From JBEGTT01 sp041179245 (GTDB lineage Bacteria; Pseudomonadota; Gammaproteobacteria; Burkholderiales; Rhodocyclaceae): 5,000 bases of DNA. How positions within the stretch are numbered: the first letter of the stretch is position 1; the number at the start of each line of letters is the position of its first letter. The stretch spans positions 1 to 5,000 of the forward strand of contig JBEGTT010000148.1 of the NCBI GenBank assembly GCA_041179245.1. The letters are read 5' to 3'. Shown here piece after piece: positions 1 to 5,000 of this stretch. A program made the translations under genes and the position numbers. The notes beneath the pieces were generated by a model, which saw only the letters and a program-made list of their open reading frames with translations, was not told where the DNA came from and did no database searches.

Positions 1-683
1 TGGGTGTTCTGCTCGCTGAGGCTCAGGCGATTCATGCCGAAGATGTCCTGATTAATCAACAAATGGGTCAGCATGGGGCTGAATTGCTGGCTGATGGCGC
101 GCGCGTGTTGACGCACTGCAACGCCGGTGCATTAGCGACTGCGGGGCATGGAACCGCGTTGGGTGTCATTCGCTCGGCGGTCGCGGCAGGTAAAAAAATC
201 AGCGTGATCGCTGATGAAACCCGGCCCTTCCTGCAAGGTGCTCGGCTCACGGCATGGGAAATGGTGCAAGAAAATATTCCGGTTACCCTGATTACCGACA
301 ACATGGCTGGTTTTATGATGAGCCAGGGCGAGGTTGATGCAGTGATTGTGGGCACAGACCGAGTCGCCGCCAATGGTGACGTGTGCAATAAAATCGGTAC
401 CTACATGGTCGCCGTGCTGGCTAAGCGCCACAACATCCCGTTTTATGTGGCTTGCCCGTTATCAACTATCGACATGCACATTGCTAGTGGCGACGATATT
501 CCCATCGAAGAACGGGCGGCTGAAGAAGTCACGGGTTACCGCGATTGCCAATGGGCGGCCCAAGGTGTTCGGGTACGCAATCCCGCTTTTGATGTCACCC
601 CAGCCGAGTTAGTGACTGCGCTGATTACCGAGAAGGGTGTTATTTACGCAGCAGACCGGGAAAAACTCGCCCGCTTATTTTAA
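1..683 (+). CDS. mtnA: S-methyl-5-thioribose-1-phosphate isomerase, C-terminal part (5' end outside window)
   Basis: This cytoplasmic enzyme of the methionine salvage pathway converts 5-methylthioribose-1-phosphate to 5-methylthioribulose-1-phosphate. The reading frame is open from base 3, so the gene enters from the left; 226 residues are visible. The catalytic cysteine is in LTHCNAG (codon 117-119) and the catalytic aspartate in VGTDRVAANGD (codon 357-359). They lie 80 residues apart, the same spacing as Cys160 and Asp240 of the Bacillus subtilis enzyme. GHGTALGVI and DETRPFLQGARLTAWE are further family motifs. Family members are about 350 residues, so roughly 120 N-terminal residues are missing to the left. 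ATG 63 is an internal methionine, not the start, because homology continues upstream of it (EAQAIHAEDVLINQQ). The related eIF2B alpha-like proteins are a less likely alternative given the intact catalytic pair. The gene ends 13 bases before the convergent xthA, and no clear terminator is visible between them. Confidence 0.95.
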   Translation, partial: GVLLAEAQAIHAEDVLINQQMGQHGAELLADGARVLTHCNAGALATAGHGTALGVIRSAVAAGKKISVIADETRPFLQGARLTAWEMVQENIPVTLITDNMAGFMMSQGEVDAVIVGTDRVAANGDVCNKIGTYMVAVLAKRHNIPFYVACPLSTIDMHIASGDDIPIEERAAEEVTGYRDCQWAAQGVRVRNPAFDVTPAELVTALITEKGVIYAADREKLARLF

Positions 684-696
684 GTGGGTAGCATCC

Positions 697-1476
697 TTAA
701 TCAGATTCGATGATGGCCCAGACCGGTGCATGGTCAGATGGCCGTTCTCGTTTTCGCGGTGCTCGGTCAATACCTGCTGAGGTGCATAACGCTGCTAAGG
801 GTGTGGACAGCAGCAAATGGTCAATGCGCAGGCCATGGTTTTTCTGGAAACCGAGCATCCGGTAATCCCACCAAGAAAAAGATTTTTCGGGTTGTTCAAA
901 ACGGCGGAAGGCATCGTGTAGTCCAAGAGACAGTAAGTCTTGAAACGCTGAGCGCTCAGCGGGAGAGCACAAAATGCCATCGCCCCAACGTTTGGGGTCA
1001 TGGACGTCTCGGTCATCGGGCGCAATGTTGTAGTCTCCACAAATAGCCAGCCTAGGGTATTGCACCCGTTCATTGCTTAGCCATTCGTGTAGTGCCGCCA
1101 GCCACTGGAGTTTGTATTCATACTTCTCTGAACCGACTTCTTGGCCGTTTGGAACATAGGCACTGATGATGCGAATACCTGACACCGTGCCGGCAATTAA
1201 CCGTTTCTGAACATCGGGGAAAAGGGGATTGCCGCAAACCACTTCCGTGATTGGGGTTTTGGCCAGCAAAGCAACCCCGTTGTAGGTTTTTTGGCCGGAA
1301 AAGGCGACGTGATATCCCGCTTGCTCGATCTCTGAAACGGGAAAGTTCGGATCTTCCAGTTTGGTTTCTTGTAAGCAGAGTGCGTCGGGCTGTTGTTCCG
1401 CTAGCCAGTCTAGTAAGTGTGGCAGGCGTACTTTGAGAGAATTTACATTCCAAGCGGCTATCTTAAATTTCATCAT
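697..1476 (-). CDS. xthA: Exodeoxyribonuclease III (class II AP endonuclease)
   Basis: This metal-dependent DNA repair enzyme cuts 5' to abasic sites and degrades duplex DNA 3' to 5' in base excision repair. The 259-residue protein is full length for the bacterial ExoIII family and spans the whole endonuclease/exonuclease/phosphatase fold. Visible active-site elements, in order, are WNVNS with N10, LQETK with metal ligand E37, SAYVPNG with Y107, GDYNIAP with D148 and N150, WWDYR (202-206), LRIDH with D219, and the terminal SDHAP with D248 and H249. Two adjacent ATG codons (1476 and 1473) could start it. The first is used here, but MKFKIAAWN from 1473 is equally plausible. There is no strong Shine-Dalgarno sequence; an inverted repeat overlaps the start. 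The gene is convergent with mtnA and divergent from the arsenic operon, so it is probably transcribed alone. Confidence 0.95.
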   Translation of the reverse strand: MMKFKIAAWNVNSLKVRLPHLLDWLAEQQPDALCLQETKLEDPNFPVSEIEQAGYHVAFSGQKTYNGVALLAKTPITEVVCGNPLFPDVQKRLIAGTVSGIRIISAYVPNGQEVGSEKYEYKLQWLAALHEWLSNERVQYPRLAICGDYNIAPDDRDVHDPKRWGDGILCSPAERSAFQDLLSLGLHDAFRRFEQPEKSFSWWDYRMLGFQKNHGLRIDHLLLSTPLAALCTSAGIDRAPRKRERPSDHAPVWAIIESD

Positions 1477-1501
1477 ATCTATATGATAATTAACGATTAA
1501 T
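1472..1501. repeat. Two adjacent short inverted repeats at the xthA start
   Basis: ATCATAT (1472-1478) and ATATGAT (1481-1487) form a perfect 7+7 inverted repeat around a 2-base centre, overlapping the first xthA codon. Immediately beside it, ATTAA (1489-1493) and TTAAT (1497-1501) form a 5+5 repeat around CGA. Compact, closely centred dyads of this kind can be binding sites for dimeric regulators, but the stretch is AT-rich and the second dyad could easily be chance. No regulator is assigned. Confidence 0.35.
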
Positions 1502-1521
1502 ATTTATTTTTTGTTTGCTGC

Positions 1522-1764
1522 TTGCCTATCCGGCAAGGTGTTCATTCTGCCTGTAATTCAAGCTTGAATCTGCCAATTCGCTTTTTTATTCTTCCGATGG
1601 GTACCGGCTTTATTTTGATGCGCTGTTTTCCCGTCGGCGAAGTCGCTCGGCGTCAGCATCCCGACTTGATTGAATTGGATTTGATGATGCCGGAAATCAA
1701 TGATTTATGGGTTCGGGATTTTCTCAAGCGAGTGTGCTTAGTGATCCTTGTTGTATTGATTTAA
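1522..1764 (+). pseudogene. Decayed response-regulator receiver domain fragment
   Basis: An 80-codon open stretch starting at a TTG carries, from about 1650 to 1730, a segment that reads like the middle of a CheY-type receiver domain. HPDLIELDLMMPEIND matches the usual pattern around the phosphorylated aspartate (PDLI-LDLMMPxMDG) and is followed by VRDFLKR, a plausible next helix. The acidic pocket expected at the N-terminus, the later conserved Thr/Ser and the Lys are all absent, and the flanking residues look unrelated. A complete receiver needs about 120 residues. No good ribosome binding site precedes the TTG. The frame stops 21 bases before arsR. I read it as a gene remnant rather than a working protein. 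The alternative is a chance open frame with a chance motif, but the motif run is long for that. Confidence 0.45.
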
Positions 1765-1787
1765 TATTTCTATTATTATTAAAATAT
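1748..1787 (+). promoter_or_regulatory. Presumed promoter/operator region of the arsenic operon
   Basis: This very AT-rich stretch lies directly ahead of arsR. It contains an imperfect dyad, ATATTT (1764-1769) and AAATAT (1782-1787), separated by 12 bases, and TATTAT-type hexamers between 1771 and 1779. ArsR repressors usually bind AT-rich dyads overlapping their own promoter, so an operator here is expected. No convincing -35/-10 pair could be fixed, and some candidates would leave almost no leader. There is no recognisable Shine-Dalgarno sequence before the arsR ATG, so weak or near-leaderless translation is possible. Confidence 0.35.
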
Positions 1788-2121
1788 GAATATCACTAAC
1801 GCTGTCTCAGCACTGGGTGCTCTTGCGCAGGAAACTCGCCTGCAAATCTTTCGTTTATTGGTTCAGGCTGGTTCCGAGGGTTTGTCTGTTGGACGAATTG
1901 CTGAACTATTGGGAACAGAAGCCAATGGGCGACTAACCTTTCATTTGAAAGAGCTGGTCATTGCGGGCTTGGCTACATCAAGGCAATCGGGACGTTTCGT
2001 TTATTACTCTGCGAACTATCCCACCATGAACGATTTGTTGGCCTACCTCACCGAACACTGCTGCGCGGGTATTTCTTGCGGTGAAGCTGTTGTTCCGTGC
2101 TGCCCTGAAAACACGCCTTAA
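1786..2121 (+). CDS. arsR: ArsR/SmtB-family arsenite-responsive repressor
   Basis: This cytoplasmic dimeric winged-helix repressor should hold the ars operon off until trivalent arsenic binds. The 111 residues cover the usual ArsR length. ALAQETRLQIFRLL is the first conserved helix region, LSVGRIAELLG precedes the recognition helix, and LTFHLKELVIAGL (50-62) contains it. SRQSGRFVYYSA (65-76) forms the beta wing. There is no ELCVCDL-type site in the DNA-binding helix; instead the cysteines are C-terminal: C92, C93 and C98, then C105 and C106. This resembles the C-terminal As(III) site described for Acidithiobacillus ferrooxidans ArsR (Cys95, Cys96, Cys102). Assigning the ligand to C92/C93/C98 is inference; the final CC pair is extra. 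An in-frame TAA at 1780-1782 limits the start to ATG 1786. It is the first gene of the operon, and arsC begins 16 bases after its stop. Confidence 0.93.
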   Translation: MNITNAVSALGALAQETRLQIFRLLVQAGSEGLSVGRIAELLGTEANGRLTFHLKELVIAGLATSRQSGRFVYYSANYPTMNDLLAYLTEHCCAGISCGEAVVPCCPENTP

Positions 2122-2137
2122 CTTCCATACCGAAACC

Positions 2138-2554
2138 ATGCAAAAACCAACCTTCAACGTTCTGGTGCTGTGCACTGGAAATTCATGTCGCTCACAAATG
2201 GCGGAAGCCATTGTCAATAATGACCTCAAAGGGCTCGTTCGCGGCCTTTCCGCAGGAACCGTGCCGCAGCCCAAGGTGGCAGATGGTGCGATAGAAGCAC
2301 TGAAGCTCGCCAATTTACCGACGGATGGTCTGTATCCCAAAGACCTTGATGCGGTGATGGATAAGCCCATCGACCTTGTGGTCACAGTTTGTGACAACGC
2401 CAAGGAAACTTGTCCGATCTTCCCGCGCCCGGTGCCGCGAATTCACCTGCCCTTCCATGATCCACATGGCGAGCCGATTGAAAGTTTTATCCAAGTTCGT
2501 GACGACATTCGCGCACGGTTGATACCGGCGGTTCGCGAAGCGCTGGGGCTATAG
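2138..2554 (+). CDS. arsC: Arsenate reductase, low-molecular-weight phosphatase fold (thioredoxin-coupled type)
   Basis: This cytoplasmic enzyme reduces arsenate to arsenite for export by Acr3. From ATG 2138 the protein has 138 residues, normal for the family. The phosphatase P-loop CTGNSCRS holds nucleophile C12 and R18. VTVCDNAKETCP supplies C85 and C92, seven apart as in the Staphylococcus pI258 enzyme (Cys82/Cys89), so the full three-cysteine relay is present and thioredoxin is the likely electron donor. HDP (107-109) carries the expected general-acid aspartate. The same frame is open further left, to a GTG at 2081 that would overlap arsR by 41 bases and add 19 residues unlike the family. 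ATG 2138 puts the P-loop at the usual distance from the N-terminus and was preferred, although no clear Shine-Dalgarno is seen. It is not the glutaredoxin-linked R773-type ArsC. Confidence 0.95.
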   Translation: MQKPTFNVLVLCTGNSCRSQMAEAIVNNDLKGLVRGLSAGTVPQPKVADGAIEALKLANLPTDGLYPKDLDAVMDKPIDLVVTVCDNAKETCPIFPRPVPRIHLPFHDPHGEPIESFIQVRDDIRARLIPAVREALGL

Positions 2555-2557
2555 GGA
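2553..2557 (+). promoter_or_regulatory. Ribosome binding site of acr3
   Basis: AGGGA lies six bases before ATG 2564 and overlaps the arsC stop codon TAG (2552-2554). It is the only clear Shine-Dalgarno in the ars operon. Its position suggests that acr3 translation is coupled to the end of arsC. Confidence 0.6.
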
Positions 2558-2563
2558 AAAGTT

Positions 2564-3583
2564 ATGAATATCTTCGAGCGTTATCTGACTATCTGGGTTT
2601 TTCTTTGCATCGTGACGGGGGTGGTCCTTGGGCAATTGGCGCCTAGCGTTTTTCAAGCGATTGGGCACCTTGAAGTCGCTCAAGTTAATTTGCCGGTTGG
2701 CCTGCTGATTTGGGTGATGGTGATTCCCATGCTGGTCAAAGTCGACTTTGGTGCGTTGCATGAGGTCAAACAGCATGTGCGCGGCATCGGCGTCACGCTG
2801 TTTGTGAATTGGCTGGTTAAGCCTTTCTCGATGGCTTTTTTGGGCTGGTTGTTTATCCACCAGTGGTTCGCGCCCTACCTGCCCGCCGACCAACTCGACA
2901 GTTACATCGCTGGTCTGATTCTATTAGCCGCTGCGCCCTGTACGGCGATGGTCTTTGTCTGGAGTCGTTTATCGAATGGTGACCCGTTATTCACGCTTTC
3001 TCAGGTGGCGTTAAACGACAGCATTATGGTTTTCGCTTTTGCCCCATTAGTGGCATTCCTTCTCGGGATTTCGGCGATCACTGTGCCTTGGGGAACATTA
3101 CTGACCTCGGTCGTGCTGTATATCGTTATCCCTGTGCTTATTGCTCAAGCTTGGCGCAAAGCCCTTTTGTCCAAAGGGCAGGATGCTTTTGATGCGGCAA
3201 TGGAAAAGATAGGCCCTTGGTCAATATCTGCTTTGTTGGCGACATTGGTATTGCTGTTTGCCTTCCAAGGTGAGGCCATCATCAAGCAGCCGTTAGTGAT
3301 TGCGCTACTGGCGGTGCCGATTCTGATTCAGGTCTTATTCAACTCAGCCTTGGCTTATTGGCTGAATCGAGCAGTTGGCGAGCAACATAATATCGCCTGC
3401 CCATCCGCCTTGATTGGTGCCAGCAATTTCTTTGAACTGGCCGTTGCAGCCGCCATCAGTATCTTCGGTTTTGAATCCGGGGCTGCGCTAGCCACAGTGG
3501 TTGGAGTGTTGATCGAAGTACCTGTGATGTTGCTGGTCGTAAAGGTCGTCAATCAAACTAAGGGCTGGTACGAAGCTCAATAA
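2564..3583 (+). CDS. acr3: Arsenite efflux permease, ACR3 family
   Basis: This inner-membrane carrier expels arsenite using the proton motive force. The 339-residue protein is highly hydrophobic, with about ten membrane segments, as expected for ACR3 (bile acid/arsenite transporter fold) and unlike the 12-segment ArsB. LLAAAPCTAMVFVWSRL (120-136) contains C126, the counterpart of the essential TM4 cysteine (Cys129 in Corynebacterium glutamicum Acr3). SNFFELAVAAAI (287-298) contains E291, the likely counterpart of Glu305 in TM9. E318 lies in a further conserved GVLIEVPVML segment. The N-terminus MNIFERYLTIWVFLCI and the segment WVMVIPMLVKVDF are also typical. The gene starts nine bases after arsC with a good ribosome binding site. 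The name arsB is sometimes used loosely for this gene, but the family is clearly ACR3. The gene appears intact. Confidence 0.96.
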   Translation: MNIFERYLTIWVFLCIVTGVVLGQLAPSVFQAIGHLEVAQVNLPVGLLIWVMVIPMLVKVDFGALHEVKQHVRGIGVTLFVNWLVKPFSMAFLGWLFIHQWFAPYLPADQLDSYIAGLILLAAAPCTAMVFVWSRLSNGDPLFTLSQVALNDSIMVFAFAPLVAFLLGISAITVPWGTLLTSVVLYIVIPVLIAQAWRKALLSKGQDAFDAAMEKIGPWSISALLATLVLLFAFQGEAIIKQPLVIALLAVPILIQVLFNSALAYWLNRAVGEQHNIACPSALIGASNFFELAVAAAISIFGFESGAALATVVGVLIEVPVMLLVVKVVNQTKGWYEAQ

Positions 3584-3600
3584 CGAAGAAAGAGACAATC

Positions 3601-3750
3601 ATACAAAAACCAGAAGTGTTTGACCCAGCTATGTGCTGTTCCACTGATGTTAATGACACCAAAACGAATAACTGGGCGTTGAGTTTGACATACGCTTTTT
3701 ACGTATCGATTTTTGCATGCGTCACATCATGTCAAGCATGGCGTTGTTGA
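3601..3750 (+). pseudogene. arsD: Truncated arsD remnant (arsenic metallochaperone)
   Basis: Seventeen bases after acr3, the frame from ATA 3601 reads IQKPEVFDPAMCCSTDVNDT. VFDPAMCCST is the hallmark N-terminus of ArsD (VFDPAMCCSTGVCG in known ArsD proteins), which passes arsenite to the ArsA ATPase. Three things show that it is broken. The expected ATG is ATA. The third metal-binding cysteine (Cys18) is replaced by Asn. After about codon 20 the sequence no longer resembles ArsD, ending at TGA 3748-3750 inside the 3' end of the convergent PilZ gene. Normal ArsD is about 110-120 residues. A GTG at 3616 could start a 44-residue peptide, but no ribosome binding site precedes it. Homology ends near 3660, so a deletion or recombination junction is likely there. 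No arsA is present. Confidence 0.75.
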
Positions 3751-4687
3751 CGAAGGCGGATAGCGCGAGTTCCATATCGTCAGGAACATTTTGGAAACTC
3801 ACCCCGTAGTTAACGACGGTCGGATCTTCGTTGCTGGGCGTACTTTTCCGAATCTGAGTATCTAGCTCCATTAACACCTCGATTTCCTCGACTTTTACCT
3901 TGAATTTTAATTTGAAGTCGTCCCCTGTTTTGCCTAAGGGTGTCTTGGAGTTCAGGCTGGCTCCGCCTACACTGAGGTCAGCAATTCTGACCGATGCCGC
4001 CAAGCCTTTGGCTTCATTGTGGGCCACGGCAATCAATTCCAATTCTAGCCGGGGTTTGGTGCGGATCTGCTGGAACCTTACCGTCTTGGGGTAGGTCAGG
4101 TGCAGCATAGGGTAAGGAACTAGGGTCTGTTTCATGGCCGAGGTGTCGAAGGCATAGGCTGCCAGGCCGGAGAAAAATCGAACAGTAAACCCATCCCACT
4201 CCCGAATCATGACGTACTCGCCAGTCATTTCTGGGGCGGTCACCATAATGCCCATATCTTTCTGGTAGCCAATTAGCCGCACTGTATACCGCGGCGCATC
4301 CGGCCACTTGGGCTGTAGCTGCATCAACATGCCAACTTTAACCTTGGTTTTTTCGAGCGGGACTTCAGTTATTTTTTTGGGTTTTGCGGTAACGCTAACG
4401 TCAAGCCGCCGGCCACCGGCACCTCGCCGGAATTTGCTGTTTGAGGAGGATCTTGCCGGCGCGTCATTCCGTTTGTGAACAAAATCGCCTTCTAACTTGT
4501 ACAGCCCTTTACTGAAGAGTCCATCTAAGTCGGACTGGTTAGTGATGGTTTGGCCAATAGTTCGGATAATCCGACGGTCCCCGTTGTATAACATGCACAT
4601 GATTTTCCCGCCCAGATCAAGCTCACCGGGGAGAACTTTGACCAGTTTCGGACCTTCATCAAGTTCTACTTTTTTTTCTGCCGCCAT
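3722..4687 (-). CDS. PilZ-domain c-di-GMP receptor, YcgR-like (flagellar brake type)
   Basis: This is a probable cytoplasmic c-di-GMP effector of 321 residues. From ATG 4687, residues ~17-68 (LPGELDLGGKIMCMLYNGD to LFSKGLYKLEGD) resemble a small N-terminal module also seen in proteobacterial HD-GYP and PilZ proteins. A basic, low-complexity linker (~72-105) follows. Residues ~115-200 look like the YcgR N-terminal (PilZN) domain, including YVMIREWDGFTVRFFSG. The PilZ domain follows, with both c-di-GMP motifs intact: RTKPR (R209, R213; RxxxR) and DLSVGG (D237, S239, G242; DxSxxG). YcgR proteins slow flagellar motors when c-di-GMP is high, but the actual target here is unknown. The frame is also open to a TTG at 4696, but ATG 4687 has AAGGA nine bases upstream, whereas the TTG would abut it. 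An upstream zinc-ribbon gene runs in the same direction. Confidence 0.88.
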   Translation of the reverse strand: MAAEKKVELDEGPKLVKVLPGELDLGGKIMCMLYNGDRRIIRTIGQTITNQSDLDGLFSKGLYKLEGDFVHKRNDAPARSSSNSKFRRGAGGRRLDVSVTAKPKKITEVPLEKTKVKVGMLMQLQPKWPDAPRYTVRLIGYQKDMGIMVTAPEMTGEYVMIREWDGFTVRFFSGLAAYAFDTSAMKQTLVPYPMLHLTYPKTVRFQQIRTKPRLELELIAVAHNEAKGLAASVRIADLSVGGASLNSKTPLGKTGDDFKLKFKVKVEEIEVLMELDTQIRKSTPSNEDPTVVNYGVSFQNVPDDMELALSAFVNNAMLDMM

Positions 4688-4696
4688 TATTAGCAA

Positions 4697-4701
4697 TCCT
4701 T
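4697..4701 (-). promoter_or_regulatory. Ribosome binding site deciding the PilZ gene start
   Basis: On the minus strand, AAGGA ends nine bases before ATG 4687. It directly abuts the in-frame TTG at 4696, which is too close for initiation, so the site favours the ATG and a 321-residue protein. Confidence 0.6.
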
Positions 4702-4775
4702 ATGGTTGAAGTTGCTAAAGAGATTGGATGAGCCTTGGGTGGTGCACTCAGCGCGAGAAGCGATGTTCTTTATAA

Positions 4776-5000
4776 CTACTGCGGTTCTTGTAGGTAGAGT
4801 CCTAATCGGACGCGGCGATAAATTTCCCGCCGGACGACGGACAAAGCGTAGGGCCTTTTACCTCTGACGGAGGCCACGACAGTGTGGTCGCAGCGGTCAC
4901 AGATGAACTCGGTTTTGGGTTCCAGTCGGCCCAAGGGATCTTGCGCTGAGCTGTCGTCGTAAACGAGTTCGAGGTCACAACGCGGGCAAAATCCAGAGAT
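4776..5000 (-). CDS. Zinc-ribbon-like protein of unknown function, C-terminal part (5' end outside window)
   Basis: On the minus strand a frame is open from the window edge to TAG at 4776-4778, giving 74 visible residues (numbered from the window edge) and no ATG, so the start lies beyond base 5000. It shows two CxxC knuckles, FCPRCDLEL (C5, C8) and FICDRCDHTV (C34, C37), 25 residues apart. This is a classic four-cysteine zinc-ribbon pattern. It is followed by a basic tail with many Arg (VVRREIYRRVRLGLYLQEPQ). The cysteine pairing, good codon character and clean stop argue for a real gene. I do not recognise the family. Nucleic-acid binding or a structural zinc site are possibilities only. 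It ends 88 bases before the PilZ start in the same direction, so the two could share a transcript. No clear promoter or terminator was found between them. Confidence 0.6.
   Translation of the reverse strand: MSGFCPRCDLELVYDDSSAQDPLGRLEPKTEFICDRCDHTVVASVRGKRPYALSVVRREIYRRVRLGLYLQEPQ

Noticed and set aside
1521..1537. Hairpin CTTGCC/GGCAAG near the left edge of the xthA-ars gap
   Set aside because: No T-run follows on either strand, so it is not a convincing terminator, and a 6-base stem is readily found by chance.
2081..2137. GTG-started extension of arsC overlapping the end of arsR
   Set aside because: The added 19 residues precede the normal arsenate reductase N-terminus and would push the P-loop too far in; ATG 2138 gives a family-typical 138 residues.
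1978..2403. 141-codon minus-strand open frame across arsR/arsC
   Set aside because: It is antisense to two clearly identified genes and has no family character.
3685..3713. TTGACA at 3685-3690, looking like a -35 box
   Set aside because: The hexamer 17 bases downstream is GATTTT, a poor -10. A rightward promoter here would only read antisense into the PilZ gene.
3690..3714. Hairpin ATACG/CGTAT followed by a short T-run, a possible terminator of the ars operon
   Set aside because: The stem has only 5 base pairs with a 7-base loop and the T-run is 5 long, too weak to call.
4014..4307. 97-codon open frame on the minus strand inside the PilZ gene
   Set aside because: It overlaps fully with a well-supported gene in another frame and shows no recognisable domain.

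Overview
The window looks like a chromosomal stretch from a proteobacterium, most likely a gammaproteobacterium. The basis is the style of the MtnA, exonuclease III and YcgR-like PilZ proteins and a balanced base composition in the genes. This is inference from protein character, not a database match. There are no RNA genes, CRISPR arrays, transposases or complete insertion sequences.

Layout, left to right. (1) The C-terminal two thirds of mtnA (methionine salvage) runs rightward to 683. (2) xthA (exonuclease III, DNA repair) runs leftward and converges on mtnA, with only 13 bases between the stop codons. (3) An AT-rich stretch of about 300 bases follows. It holds two small inverted repeats at the xthA start, a decayed piece of a response-regulator receiver domain, and the presumed control region of the next operon. 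(4) A compact rightward arsenic-resistance operon, arsR-arsC-acr3, spans 1786-3583. Just after it lies the first ~20 codons of an arsD gene that has lost its start codon and all downstream sequence. (5) A leftward gene for a c-di-GMP-binding PilZ protein of the YcgR (flagellar brake) type lies at 3722-4687. Upstream of it, in the same direction, is the C-terminal end of an unrecognised zinc-ribbon protein that enters from beyond the window.

How the genes work together. ArsR is expected to repress the operon until arsenite binds its C-terminal cysteines. ArsC reduces arsenate to arsenite using a three-cysteine relay of the thioredoxin-linked type. Acr3 exports the arsenite across the inner membrane. 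The arsD remnant suggests that the operon, or its ancestor, once continued into arsD, and by family habit arsA. The cassette has gene debris on both sides (receiver remnant left, arsD remnant right) and sits between unrelated housekeeping and signalling genes, which fits acquisition followed by erosion.

I see no wholly new system here. The most notable points are the arsD remnant, the receiver-domain remnant, the extra cysteines of ArsR and the N-terminal extension of the PilZ protein.
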